Positions 27,626 through 36,440 are shown, counted from the first letter of the stretch. The stretch is DNA of 47,386 nucleotides from Candidatus Brocadia sapporoensis (GCF_001753675.2 NZ_MJUW02000082.1:1-47386); one strand, 5' to 3'. Notes: generated by a model from the letters alone, not told the origin. Numbers and translations are program-made.

Positions 27626-28393
27626 TCACGTTAAATTTCGCACCTTGCCTACCGGTGACAGATAAACGACGAATTCGTCTTTTCCATCAATCCGGAGTAG
27701 CTGGTCCAGAGCTTCCTGGTCATAGGCAGCAATGGCGCACGTCCCTGCGCCGATTGCCTCGCATGCAAGATAGAGATTCTGGCACACATGCCCTATATCG
27801 ATAGCAATAACCTTATGGGCCGCCAGGTGGTAGCGCCACTCCATCCGGTAAGGAATAGCCGCCCAAATAAAAGTCACCGATGCATTCCCCGGGCAGGGCT
27901 GCCGGAAAACGGCATTAACAATCTTTCTGGCAAGGTGTTCCTCGGAAAATTCAAAGAGCAATTGGTGAGAAAGCGGAAGATACCGGTAGATCCCCTGATC
28001 CAGCCCTTTGCCATTAAGTACGACCAGATATGTTTCAAAGGCATGGCGGCATCCTGCTGAGGGTACCACACGATACGCATGCCCGTCCATAACATCCGCT
28101 CTTACTCCCTGGGTTGTCCAGAGCAGAAAGGAGATTTCTTCCAGCGTAAGAGGCTCTTTGGTGTATGCCCTTCGGCTTTTCCGGTTCATGATCGCTGTAA
28201 CGAGATCAATCCTGCCAATGGTTTTCCACGAATCAGGTTTCACAAGGTCAATTCGCATGGCATCCGCCCGGCAGGGCTTTTCGATGGGTGGAATATCAAT
28301 GTCCCTGTTTTGGTCTGTTTGTGAAAAATCGATTTCTTTCCGGATGCTATCTTTGAGAAAGTATCGGTACTGTGCTATCAAATCTTTATCCAT
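27626..28393 (-). CDS. SagB/ThcOx-type nitroreductase-family oxidoreductase
   Basis: A 255-aa flavoprotein of the nitroreductase fold. Family features are SRRAYTKEPLTLEEISFLLWTTQGV at about residues 72-96, RVVPSAGCRHAFETYLVV, and a C-terminal AIDIGHVCQNLYLACEAIGAGTCAI. SagB-type enzymes oxidise azoline rings in peptide natural products, but many stand-alone members act on unknown substrates. No YcaO, precursor peptide or cyclodehydratase gene is nearby, so a RiPP role is not supported. The spacer 28394-28656 is AT-rich with no clear element. Confidence 0.82.
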   Translation of the reverse strand: MDKDLIAQYRYFLKDSIRKEIDFSQTDQNRDIDIPPIEKPCRADAMRIDLVKPDSWKTIGRIDLVTAIMNRKSRRAYTKEPLTLEEISFLLWTTQGVRADVMDGHAYRVVPSAGCRHAFETYLVVLNGKGLDQGIYRYLPLSHQLLFEFSEEHLARKIVNAVFRQPCPGNASVTFIWAAIPYRMEWRYHLAAHKVIAIDIGHVCQNLYLACEAIGAGTCAIAAYDQEALDQLLRIDGKDEFVVYLSPVGKVRNLT

Positions 28394-28656
28394 TGTTTTC
28401 GTCCTTATTTCTTATTAAATGCATTTATATCACACCGTATAAAACACCAGTCGCCTCTCTTTACAAAAGGATACCCTACATCTATAAAAGAATGCTATTA
28501 TAATTAGCTTAGGCCATCTGCGATTTTCTTTAGGGGTACACACAGCACCAACGTATTTGTTGATTTTAAGTTGAATGCGGTCTTATATCTTTGGCAGCAA
28601 ATATTCTGGTTCTGCAACAAGATTGAAATTTCACATGTTAAATTAAACAGGTATTT

Positions 28657-29658
28657 TCATTGTAGTTCCCGCTTTGTCAGCCACAAACCGGGAAACATGG
28701 GTAACCATAGCGTAAATCCTCTTAACAACAACGTTGCTGTAAATGCCGCCTCTAAAGTAATGCCAAGCATAGTAAGCATCGCAACACATGTTGCCTCAAA
28801 GGTTCCCAGCCCAAGAGGAACCGGACCGAGCGTTGCAACCATCGAGGCTATAACAAAACTCGCGAACACTACCAGAAATGAGGTGTCCTGCCCAATGGCA
28901 TACAGCATGACATTCAGGGTATAAGCATCTAGTAAGAAAATAGTTCCCTGAAATAAAGTTGTTTTTATTATGAGCGCAGGACTTTTCAGCAGGTAACCGG
29001 GCGCATCACCAAGAGCATTTAATACAGCAGTTAAGCCCGGAATACGCATCAAAATCCCAGGAACTGTTTGGTTCCCCCGGTGTCTCAACCACAGAGCTCC
29101 TGCAGGAATCGCCACGGCAATTATGCAGAATATAACGGTGACAGCCACGATCCACGCCCGTAAATCATGACAAAACCATAACAATGCAATACTTGCAAGC
29201 ACGGCAAGAAGGTATGACAGGTAATATGCCACGAGGCTGACCAAAAGAACAGCCATACAGAGTGACTTAGATATACCCCGACGATTCAGTGATGCAACCA
29301 GAAACAATGTCCCGCTCATACCACCTGTAGGTAAGGCCTGGTCTGAAAAAAGTTTTGCAATCCCCAATGGCACAAGTAACCATAAAGAGTATCGTACGCC
29401 GGCATACCGCAGCGTCTGATGCCAGACTGCTGCAACACTGAAGTATGTTGCCGATTGAAGAAGAAAACCGGCAATCAGCCATAAGGGTTTCGCCTGGCGC
29501 AAAAGCTGAGCAAAGTGTTCCAGTTCGCTGAAGTGACTAACAAATAAAACCAATCCCGCAAGAAATATCAGGCCTAAAAACCATACCCGGAGTCTGCTGA
29601 TTATGGAACTGGATTTTGAGGGGATCTTTTTACTCTGATTGTCGTTTTCCTGTGGCAT
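28657..29658 (-). CDS. Lysylphosphatidylglycerol synthase TM-region-like (UPF0104) protein
   Basis: A 333-aa polytopic protein with eight to nine helices, of the flippase-like family named after the membrane half of MprF. Supporting stretches are LPTGGMSGTLFLVASLNRRGISK and the C-terminal GPVPLGLGTFEATCVAMLTMLGI. There is no C-terminal transferase domain. I use the ATG at 29658 (AGG 8 nt upstream); a TTG start 7 codons further out would overlap the mgtA stop. It directly follows the MgtA-type ATPase, so the two are co-transcribed. Lipid movement linked to Mg2+ handling is inference. Confidence 0.83.
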   Translation of the reverse strand: MPQENDNQSKKIPSKSSSIISRLRVWFLGLIFLAGLVLFVSHFSELEHFAQLLRQAKPLWLIAGFLLQSATYFSVAAVWHQTLRYAGVRYSLWLLVPLGIAKLFSDQALPTGGMSGTLFLVASLNRRGISKSLCMAVLLVSLVAYYLSYLLAVLASIALLWFCHDLRAWIVAVTVIFCIIAVAIPAGALWLRHRGNQTVPGILMRIPGLTAVLNALGDAPGYLLKSPALIIKTTLFQGTIFLLDAYTLNVMLYAIGQDTSFLVVFASFVIASMVATLGPVPLGLGTFEATCVAMLTMLGITLEAAFTATLLLRGFTLWLPMFPGLWLTKRELQ

Positions 29659-29671
29659 AAACAGAACCTGG

Positions 29672-32212
29672 TTAGTCAAGTGACCGATAAAAGATGCGTT
29701 TTGACAACTCTGAAATAGCTACGTATAACACCGTAATTCCGACCAGTACAACGATTGCCTGTACCGGTATAGGTACGAACCCAAAAAAGGAATTCACCGG
29801 CAAGTAAGGTAATAAGACAGTGATAATCAGGACTATCGGGATTGCATAGGAAAGGAAGCGCCCCGGTCGGCTCTTATAGAATGGCTTATACGTGCGCAAA
29901 ACCAGAATAATTAATAATTCCGTAAGGAGCGATTCAACAAACCATCCCGTGCGGAACGACTCAGGCTCCTCTCCAACCAGGTGTAACAATGCCCAGAACG
30001 TGAGCATGTCAAAAATCGTGCTGATCAACCCAAAGGTAATCATAAAATTGCGAATCATCCGTATATTCCACCGATGCGGAGTGCTTTCCCACTCACGATC
30101 CACGTTGTCTCCCGCTATACCCAATGACGGGATATCAGACAGAAAATTATTCAGCAGAATTTGTTTTGCCAGGAGCGGTAAAAACGGCAAAACCAGAGAG
30201 GCAAAAGCCATGCTTATCATATTGCCAAAATTGGCGCTGGTAGTAATAAATATATATTTCAGGGTATTGGCAAATGTTCGCCTGCCCTCGTCAATACCCT
30301 GACGGAGCACCTCTAAATCATGCTCAAGAAGCACAAAGTCCGCTACCTCTTTGGCAACATCAACGGCCTTGTCAACCGAGATCCCAACATCTGCTGCATA
30401 TAATGCGGGTGCGTCATTGATACCATCCCCCAAGTATCCCACGACATGTCCCGTCTTCTGTAAGGCAAGAATAATACGCTCCTTCTGATTGGGATCTACT
30501 TCAGCAAACACCGTTGCCAGCGGTGCCAGGTGCCATAGCGCTTCATCCTTCATCTTCGACAATTCTTTCCCGGTTAGTATACGATTGACATTCATACCAA
30601 CCGCTTCAGCCACATGACGTGCTACAAGATGATTGTCTCCGGTAATAATTTTAAGATCTACCCCCAAATGACGCAAGCCCTCTAATGTCTGCCGCACTCC
30701 CGGCTCAGGTGGGTCAAAGAATCGCAGAAAACCCATAAATACCATCGTTTGTTCATCGGCACGTTCGTACCTTGCTTTTGCCTGTAAACGCTTTTGTGCA
30801 ATACCGAGAACACGATAACCCTGCTGGCTCCAATCAAAAAACTGACGGAAAATCTGAGATCGTGCCTCATCAGCCAGCATTTCAGCATTATCACCATTTT
30901 GAACACGGTCACATACCTCCAACACGTCCTGTAAAGAGCCTTTCGTGATTAACAAAGGCTGAGCGTCCTGCTCTTTGCAAACTACAATACTCAATCGTTT
31001 CCGAACAAAGTCATAGGGTATCTCATCGAGTTTGTGGTAGTCTAAAACATTCATACCGGCAGCCTCGGCACGTCGTATGATTGCGGCATCCAGGTGATTA
31101 TCCAGTCCTGTCTCCAAACGGGCGTTCAGATAGGACAGATATAATACAGCATCCGAAGAAAACCCTTGAAAATCCAGGGTGTCATCCAGTTGTACTACCC
31201 CTTCTGTTAATGTACCCGTCTTGTCTGTGCAGAGTACGTCCATACTTCCTAGGTTCTCTATGGCATTCAAACGTTTTACGATCACGCCATGTTTCGCCAT
31301 ATCTTTAGCGCCTCGGGCCAGCGTAATGGTGAAAATTGCAGGAAGTAACTCCGGTGTCAATCCGACTGCTAAAGCCATGGCAAAAAGAAGCATTTCGATC
31401 GTAGGGTGATGAAGCAAGATATTTGCAGCAAGGACAGCCACTACGATGATGACCATGATTTTAATCAGTAATCCGCCAAGATGTCTGATCCCACGCTCAA
31501 ACTCCGTTTCCAGCCGGCCCAACACAAGCTTTCTTGATATCTGACCATAAACGGTATCACGAGCCGTGCGTACAACCAGTGCGGTTGCCGTACCACTGCG
31601 GACAGATGTCCCCATGAACACGCTGTTGTTTCGTTCCGCGAGGTCTGCATCTTTCGGTACAAGGTCAGGGCTCTTTTCAACGGGAAAAGTCTCACCAGTT
31701 AAAAATGCCTGTGAAACAAAAAAATCTTTTGCCTCAAGTAAAATTCCATCTGCAGGAATCAGACTGCCGGCTGAAAGCTGAATAATATCACCAGGAACAA
31801 CGTTTTCGCTGGGGATAATTTGCCTTTGACTATTACGCAGTACCGTTGTCTTTGCGGATACCTGGCGGCGAAGCTTTTCAACAACATTTGAAGCGTGGCG
31901 TTCCTGCAAGAAGCTTAACACATTACTGATAAAAATAATGGCCAGCACTATGGTTGCGTCAAGCCAATCATGAAGCACCACAGCGAGGGATGCCGCACAC
32001 ACTAGAATGAGAACGAGGGGGTTCAGAAAGCGACTCAAAAATAGCCATAAGAGCCTGCCTCGTTTGCGTTCGAGAACGGTATTGTAACCAAAATGCTGCA
32101 ATCGTTCCGCAGCGTCTGCCATACTAAGGCCGTTACGGCAACTTCCCAGAACCTTTAACACTTCATCGACAGGCAAACACCAGTAGGGTAAACTTGTATC
32201 CGGGAAATACAT
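29672..32212 (-). CDS. mgtA: Magnesium-translocating P-type ATPase, MgtA-like
   Basis: An 846-aa P3B-type ATPase that imports Mg2+. Motifs are the actuator loop LTGETFPVEK (TGET instead of the usual TGES), the phosphorylation site DKTGTLTEG, the M4 motif GLTPELLPAI typical of MgtA/B, KRLSIVV in the nucleotide domain, and GDGINDAPAL before M5. Ten membrane helices are expected. Length is slightly below the 900 aa of enterobacterial MgtA because the N-terminus is shorter. No M-box or other Mg2+ riboswitch was found in the 32213-32405 leader. Confidence 0.93.
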   Translation of the reverse strand: MYFPDTSLPYWCLPVDEVLKVLGSCRNGLSMADAAERLQHFGYNTVLERKRGRLLWLFLSRFLNPLVLILVCAASLAVVLHDWLDATIVLAIIFISNVLSFLQERHASNVVEKLRRQVSAKTTVLRNSQRQIIPSENVVPGDIIQLSAGSLIPADGILLEAKDFFVSQAFLTGETFPVEKSPDLVPKDADLAERNNSVFMGTSVRSGTATALVVRTARDTVYGQISRKLVLGRLETEFERGIRHLGGLLIKIMVIIVVAVLAANILLHHPTIEMLLFAMALAVGLTPELLPAIFTITLARGAKDMAKHGVIVKRLNAIENLGSMDVLCTDKTGTLTEGVVQLDDTLDFQGFSSDAVLYLSYLNARLETGLDNHLDAAIIRRAEAAGMNVLDYHKLDEIPYDFVRKRLSIVVCKEQDAQPLLITKGSLQDVLEVCDRVQNGDNAEMLADEARSQIFRQFFDWSQQGYRVLGIAQKRLQAKARYERADEQTMVFMGFLRFFDPPEPGVRQTLEGLRHLGVDLKIITGDNHLVARHVAEAVGMNVNRILTGKELSKMKDEALWHLAPLATVFAEVDPNQKERIILALQKTGHVVGYLGDGINDAPALYAADVGISVDKAVDVAKEVADFVLLEHDLEVLRQGIDEGRRTFANTLKYIFITTSANFGNMISMAFASLVLPFLPLLAKQILLNNFLSDIPSLGIAGDNVDREWESTPHRWNIRMIRNFMITFGLISTIFDMLTFWALLHLVGEEPESFRTGWFVESLLTELLIILVLRTYKPFYKSRPGRFLSYAIPIVLIITVLLPYLPVNSFFGFVPIPVQAIVVLVGITVLYVAISELSKRIFYRSLD

Positions 32213-32405
32213 AAAGATAAATAATATTCAAATTGATTTCTTAATGCCCATAATTTCTTTTTTATTGGAATGTAACTATTCAGCGTATTTTCGAAATCGA
32301 GCCCTGCATGACCGCCAATAGAGGGCATGTGGGTAAAGTCCATACGTAGTAAGTTAAGAAATCAACAAAAACCATGAAACTCTCGTCAGTATTGTGCACC
32401 CGACA

Positions 32406-32625
32406 TGTCCCCCGCTGGCGGGGGCGCAGGGGGGTGGACTGTGCCAACCCACGGTGTCAAACACTCCACAATCATCAGGATAATACCACACACTTTCTTC
32501 TGCAAGCAGCCGGCAAAACGGCTGTGTTTGTTCATAGCGCAATTGTTGGCATCATCGGCTTTTGTTTTTTCGCATGGTATCCACGTTCTTTTTCCATCCC
32601 CTTGATCCCCCGCCAGCGGGGGACA
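32406..32625. repeat. GC-rich inverted-repeat element
   Basis: A perfect 19-bp inverted repeat at 32406-32424 and 32607-32625 (each a near-palindrome, core CCCCCGCTGGCGGGGG). It extends inward as an imperfect match (CAGGGGGGTGGA versus CAAGGGGATGGA) to about 33 bp. The 180-bp interior has no convincing gene. It is much richer in G+C than its surroundings. It may be a MITE-like element or a composite of two dispersed repeats. No target duplication is obvious. The rest of 32213-32915 holds the promoter at 32839 and nothing else. Confidence 0.5.
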
Positions 32626-32838
32626 ATTGTTTGCCTTATTTTCGGCAAGTTCAGTACCACCGTTAGCCATAGCGATACGGGCAAATGGAGTAATTACGCT
32701 GAATAATTACGTTGGAATAATTACAACAAACTTTCATCGTTTTATCTACAGGAATTATTCCTCTGATTTTTTTCTGTGAAATATCTTCGTCGGGCTTCTC
32801 CTTCTTGTAACCTGTTTCTTAAAGGATGTATATTTTTA

Positions 32839-32867
32839 TTGACACGAGATAAATAGTGTGCTATTGA
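32839..32867 (+). promoter_or_regulatory. Promoter of the selenoprotein candidate
   Basis: TTGACA (32839-32844), a 17-nt spacer, then TATTGA (32862-32867), about 50 nt before the chosen ATG. An AAAAAGGAGG site follows at 32900-32909. Confidence 0.55.
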
Positions 32868-32915
32868 ATAAAAAGGATTTTATCTGTCAGGTCACATTTA
32901 AAAAGGAGGATGATC

Positions 32916-33563
32916 ATGTTACGGTATGTTGCAGGCTGTCTCGCCCTCGTTATAGTATCCACCCCGGTAGCTATTGCTGCAGACACTAAAAATGCACCGT
33001 CAGCCATTGTATGGGAAAAAAGCCTTGACGATGCCATTGCAAAGGCGAAAACTGAGCATAAGAATATCCTGGCAGACTTCTTTGTACCTACCTGAACCGG
33101 TTGCAAAACCTTGGGTACCGTGACGTACCCTGACGCCACAGTAGTAGAATTTATCAATAAAAATTTTATCCCCCTGCAAATCAATATGCAGAGCGGTTCC
33201 GATCTTCCCAGCAAATATCGGGTGTTTTGGACACCAACAATTCTTGTGTTAGATCCCCTTGGTATCGAATATTACCGGTTCAATGGTTTTTTACCTCCTG
33301 ACGAATTTTTACCACAAGTATACTTTGGGTTAGGTTTCATGGCGCTGGAAATGCAGAATTGCAAAACTGCCAGCTTGTTACTGAAGTCCGTGGTTGACAG
33401 GTATCCCAGGAGTAATATTGCCCCGGAAGCACAGTATTGGTATGGTGTTTCAGAATATAAGACATCGCATAACGTGGATGCATTACTCAATGCGTGGAGA
33501 AAAATCAAGAAAGATTATTCTCATAGTATTTGGGCAACAAAGGTGTCATTTGTAAAGGATTGA
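32916..33563 (+). CDS. Candidate selenoprotein: exported thioredoxin-like UxxC protein (in-frame TGA at 33093)
   Basis: One frame of 216 codons interrupted only by TGA at 33093-33095. The ATG at 32916 is chosen because AGGAGG (32904-32909) lies 6 nt upstream; the ATG at 32910 abuts it. Residues 1-21 form a signal peptide (cleavage AIA-AD). The thioredoxin fold follows: helix KSLDDAIAKAKTEHK, strand NILADFFVPT, then [TGA]60-Thr-Gly-Cys63-Lys, and the cis-Pro loop WTPT (Pro107). Aligned with DFF-x-x-W-C-x-x-C-K thioredoxins, TGA falls exactly on the first catalytic Cys, so a UxxC active site is predicted. Residues about 140-210 are TPR-like. Frame, fold and codon choice continue unchanged after TGA, which argues against a pseudogene. 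A SECIS-like hairpin follows. Likely a periplasmic thiol oxidoreductase. Confidence 0.75.
33113..33130 (+). promoter_or_regulatory. Putative bacterial SECIS element
   Basis: GGGTAC-CGTGAC-GTACCC: a perfect 6-bp stem with a 6-nt apical loop, starting 17 nt after the in-frame TGA, with the loop 23 nt after it. The loop has G as its second base and contains GU, as described for bacterial SECIS hairpins read by SelB. A second small hairpin, GGTT-GCAA-AACC, lies at 33099-33110. All of it is inside the coding sequence, as bacterial SECIS elements are. Confidence 0.6.
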
Positions 33564-33567
33564 TTAT

Positions 33568-34170
33568 TTATGTTTCTTTCCAGTCAAGCAATTGAGGAAT
33601 TTTTGAGGGATGAGTACAACGGATAAGCTCTGTCAGGAGGTCCTCGGGATCGTTTGATGCAATGATCAAACGGCGGTGCTTTGCACTTATAAAACGTTCC
33701 TGTAAAACGTGATGGATAAACTCCAGCAATAAATCAAAATATCCTTCTACATTCAGTAATCCAACGGGTTTTGCATGGAAACCCAGCTGTGCCCAGGTGA
33801 GTATCTCGAAGAGTTCATCAAGTGTGCCAAAGCCACCGGGCATTGCTATAAAGGCATCGGACAGTTCTGCCATCATGGCCTTACGTTCATGCATACTCGA
33901 CACCATCCGAAGTTCTGTCAGGCCAGAATGGGCAAACTCCTTCGAGGCGAGGGCATGAGGAATTACACCAATAACATTGCCTTTTTCCCGCAAAACAGTA
34001 TCTGCAATATCTCCCATCAACCCAATACTTCCGCCACCGTAAACAAGCCCGATTCCCTTAGAGACCATGACCTTGCCGAGTTGTTGGGCAGTGGCTGTAT
34101 ACACAGAACGTGCACCGCGTTTGGAACCGCAAAATACACAGATGCGTTTTATGGAAGTGTGGTCAGCCAT
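33568..34170 (-). CDS. LOG-family protein (TIGR00730 Rossmann fold)
   Basis: A 200-aa protein with the LOG/lysine-decarboxylase-like fold. Motifs are CVFCGSKRGA at the N-terminus, YGGGSIGLMG, and the signature PGGFGTLDELFE. Members hydrolyse nucleoside 5'-monophosphates to free base and ribose phosphate (cytokinin-activating in plants; purine housekeeping in bacteria). It is last in the minus-strand operon, 5 nt after a 56-aa gene. No strong ribosome binding site is visible, consistent with coupling to the gene upstream. It is convergent with the selenoprotein candidate (4-nt gap). Confidence 0.88.
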   Translation of the reverse strand: MADHTSIKRICVFCGSKRGARSVYTATAQQLGKVMVSKGIGLVYGGGSIGLMGDIADTVLREKGNVIGVIPHALASKEFAHSGLTELRMVSSMHERKAMMAELSDAFIAMPGGFGTLDELFEILTWAQLGFHAKPVGLLNVEGYFDLLLEFIHHVLQERFISAKHRRLIIASNDPEDLLTELIRCTHPSKIPQLLDWKET

Positions 34171-34175
34171 GTATT

Positions 34176-34346
34176 TTATACTTTTACACCCGTCTTATAT
34201 AAGGTGTTCAGGATGTTCATGGCAAGTTCCATCGCCTGGGGTTTTGAGAGGGTCAATTCATAGTCATCGGTATCTTTTTCACCCTCCACAATAATTTCAA
34301 TACCCTCTGTCCGTGCAACAACGATAATTTTTTTCTTTTCGTCCAT
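34176..34346 (-). CDS. Small conserved-looking hypothetical protein, 56 aa
   Basis: A 56-residue acidic/basic mixed protein (MDEKKKIIVVARTEGIEII ... NILNTLYKTGVKV). The pattern suggests two or three beta strands followed by a helix (SKPQAMELAMNILNTLYKTG). AGGA lies 9 nt before the ATG. It lies in the operon between the sdhB-like gene (15-nt gap) and the LOG gene (5-nt gap), which supports it being real. No family recognised. Confidence 0.6.
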   Translation of the reverse strand: MDEKKKIIVVARTEGIEIIVEGEKDTDDYELTLSKPQAMELAMNILNTLYKTGVKV

Positions 34347-34361
34347 ATCAATCATCCTTTT

Positions 34362-35096
34362 TCAAAAACATTTTTGTTGGATTTTGCGCTTTATAATTTC
34401 CATCTTTAAATGAGCAATGGAACCGCTCGGATCCAGATCCTTCGGACAGACCTCCTGGCAGTTGAAAACCGTATGGCAACGCCATACGCCATGCTCATCG
34501 TTTACCATTGCCAGACGCTCTTCCCGTGCACCATCCCGTGTATCAGAGACAAACCGGTCTGCTGTGAGGAAGGCCATAGGGCCGAGATATTTTTCGTGCG
34601 ATGCTGTAATCGGACACGAGGAATGACAGCAGGCACAGAGGACACAATCGATAAGAACGTCCACCTTTGTCCTTTCTTCAGGACTTTGTAATTGTTCCCC
34701 CTCGGCGGGAAATGACTTGCCTGGCATGAGGTATGGTTTCATATCTTCATACTTTTCCCAGAAAGATTTCATGTCAACAACGAGATCTTTAATGATGGGC
34801 ATGTGGGAAAGTGGGTAAATGGTAATTTTCTTTGTTTTGAGCTTCAGAACCGGAGTGTTGCAGGCAAGACGATATTTTCCGTTAATATGCATGGCGCAGG
34901 AGCCGCAAATGGCTGCCCGGCACGAAGACCGGAAAGCGAGTGAATCATCCAGCCGGTGTTGGATATAAAAAAGCCCCTCTAATACCGTCAGGTCTTTCCG
35001 GAGAAAAGGGATCTCATATTCCTGGAAATATGGTTTTTTATCGCGATCCGGATGAAATCGGAAAATATGAAAAAAAACGGTTTCTTTCGTTTGCAT
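34362..35096 (-). CDS. Succinate dehydrogenase/fumarate reductase iron-sulfur subunit
   Basis: A 244-aa SdhB/FrdB-type protein. The N-terminal [2Fe-2S] ferredoxin part has SCRAAICGSCAMHING and then LAC. The C-terminal part has CVLCACCHSSCP for the [4Fe-4S] cluster (with an extra Cys) and CHTVFNCQEVCPKDLDP completing the [3Fe-4S] and [4Fe-4S] ligands. It would pass electrons between a flavoprotein SdhA/FrdA and a membrane anchor, but neither is in the window. It sits 3 nt after ftsY in a translation/targeting operon, an odd place for a respiratory subunit. The partner genes must be elsewhere. Confidence 0.9.
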   Translation of the reverse strand: MQTKETVFFHIFRFHPDRDKKPYFQEYEIPFLRKDLTVLEGLFYIQHRLDDSLAFRSSCRAAICGSCAMHINGKYRLACNTPVLKLKTKKITIYPLSHMPIIKDLVVDMKSFWEKYEDMKPYLMPGKSFPAEGEQLQSPEERTKVDVLIDCVLCACCHSSCPITASHEKYLGPMAFLTADRFVSDTRDGAREERLAMVNDEHGVWRCHTVFNCQEVCPKDLDPSGSIAHLKMEIIKRKIQQKCF

Positions 35097-35099
35097 GAA

Positions 35100-36440
35100 T
35101 CACTCAAACAAGGCGTTTACAAAGGCATCGGGGTCGAATTTTTCTATATCATCCGCTTTTTCACCGAGTCCGATATATTTTACGGGGATATTTATTTCAT
35201 TACGCATCCCAAACACAAAACCACCCTTTGCCGTACCGTCCAGCTTTGCCAAAAATATTCCGGTAACATTTACGGCCTGATTAAACATCCTCGCCTGGGA
35301 AAGGGCATTTTGTCCCGTTGTGGCATCGAGCACCATGAGCACTTCATGTGGAGCGCCGGGAATCCTTTTGGAAATAACCCGTTTTATCTTGCTCAGTTCG
35401 TTCATGAGATTTTCGTGGGTGTGGAGACGCCCGGCCGTATCTACAATTACCACATCGATACCTCTTGCGATGCTTGCTTCCAAGGCGTCATATGCCACGG
35501 CTGCGGGATCCGAACCGGTTTGATGTTTTACAATCTCCGCCCCTATGCGTTTGCTCCAGATGTCCAATTGTTCCACTGCGGCTGCCCTAAAGGTATCGCT
35601 TGCAGCGACCATGACCTTTTTGCCATCCTGAATAAATATGTTTGCAAGTTTTGCAATGGCCGTTGTCTTACCCACTCCGTTTACCCCGACAACCAGGATA
35701 ACCGTTGGAGAAGTATGGGAGTAATTGATGTCGATTTGAGGAGACCGTAAGCTTTCTTTGAGTTTGTTTTTTATAAAATCACGTATCTGTGAGGTCTCAG
35801 TTATCATTTTTGATTTCCATGCTTCGCGTAGCTCGTGTATCAATTTTTGAACTGACTTTGCACCAATATCTGCACCGAGCAGGATATCCTCTAATTCTTC
35901 AAGTGTTGATTCATCAATCCCTCTTTTGAAGGAAAACAGGCCTTTTAAACGGGACCAAAAACGGTTCCGTGTTTTTTCCATGCCTTTTTTGAGTTTTTCT
36001 GTTGCAACGGGAGATTCTTCTTTAATTTTAACTGGTTCTTCCGCCAAAACAGCTTCCGGCAACGGAGAAATCAATTCTTCGGGGGGTATCAAGGTCTGGC
36101 TTTCTGCTTCGTTTTTGCCAATCGGCACTTCTGCTGTATCTGCGGTGAATTCTTCCGTGGTTGCGGGGATGTCCTTCTCGACAACCGCTGTTTCTGGTTC
36201 TGGCAAAATGGGGACAAGCCGTATCGTGTCGCCTTCCACAATGACCTTTTTGGGAGGCTCAAAGGTAAACGTCTTGAATCTGACCCAGAAACTACGCCGG
36301 GGTTTCCCTGAATTTTTATCCTGTCTCTGCAATAAACCTGTCGGTTGTTTTTCCGTGTTTTCTTGCGTAGCGATAGTCTTTGGCGTTTCTTCCTTTTCTC
36401 CTTCTACGGTATTTTTCTCTCTGCTTGATGGTTGTCCCAT
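35100..36440 (-). CDS. ftsY: Signal recognition particle receptor FtsY
   Basis: A 446-aa SRP-receptor GTPase for co-translational membrane targeting. The N-terminal 150 residues are acidic and low-complexity (the A domain, for membrane association). The NG domain follows: helical N part (FWSRLKGLFSFKRGIDESTLEELEDILLGADIG), P-loop GVNGVGKTTAIAKLA, then DTFRAAAVEQL, DTAGRLHTHENLMNEL and TKLDGTAKGG. GGAGG lies 10 nt before the ATG. It follows nusB-PHP by 24 nt. Confidence 0.96.
   Translation of the reverse strand: MGQPSSREKNTVEGEKEETPKTIATQENTEKQPTGLLQRQDKNSGKPRRSFWVRFKTFTFEPPKKVIVEGDTIRLVPILPEPETAVVEKDIPATTEEFTADTAEVPIGKNEAESQTLIPPEELISPLPEAVLAEEPVKIKEESPVATEKLKKGMEKTRNRFWSRLKGLFSFKRGIDESTLEELEDILLGADIGAKSVQKLIHELREAWKSKMITETSQIRDFIKNKLKESLRSPQIDINYSHTSPTVILVVGVNGVGKTTAIAKLANIFIQDGKKVMVAASDTFRAAAVEQLDIWSKRIGAEIVKHQTGSDPAAVAYDALEASIARGIDVVIVDTAGRLHTHENLMNELSKIKRVISKRIPGAPHEVLMVLDATTGQNALSQARMFNQAVNVTGIFLAKLDGTAKGGFVFGMRNEINIPVKYIGLGEKADDIEKFDPDAFVNALFE

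Noticed and set aside
32213-32405. M-box magnesium riboswitch before mgtA
   Set aside because: None of the conserved M-box segments could be found.
32910-33095. Short 61-aa gene ending at TGA, separate from a 150-aa gene at 33111
   Set aside because: Same frame, and the thioredoxin fold continues across the TGA; the second part has no start signal of its own.
35052-35750. 232-codon plus-strand frame opposite ftsY
   Set aside because: Shadow of ftsY; no start signal and no sensible protein features.
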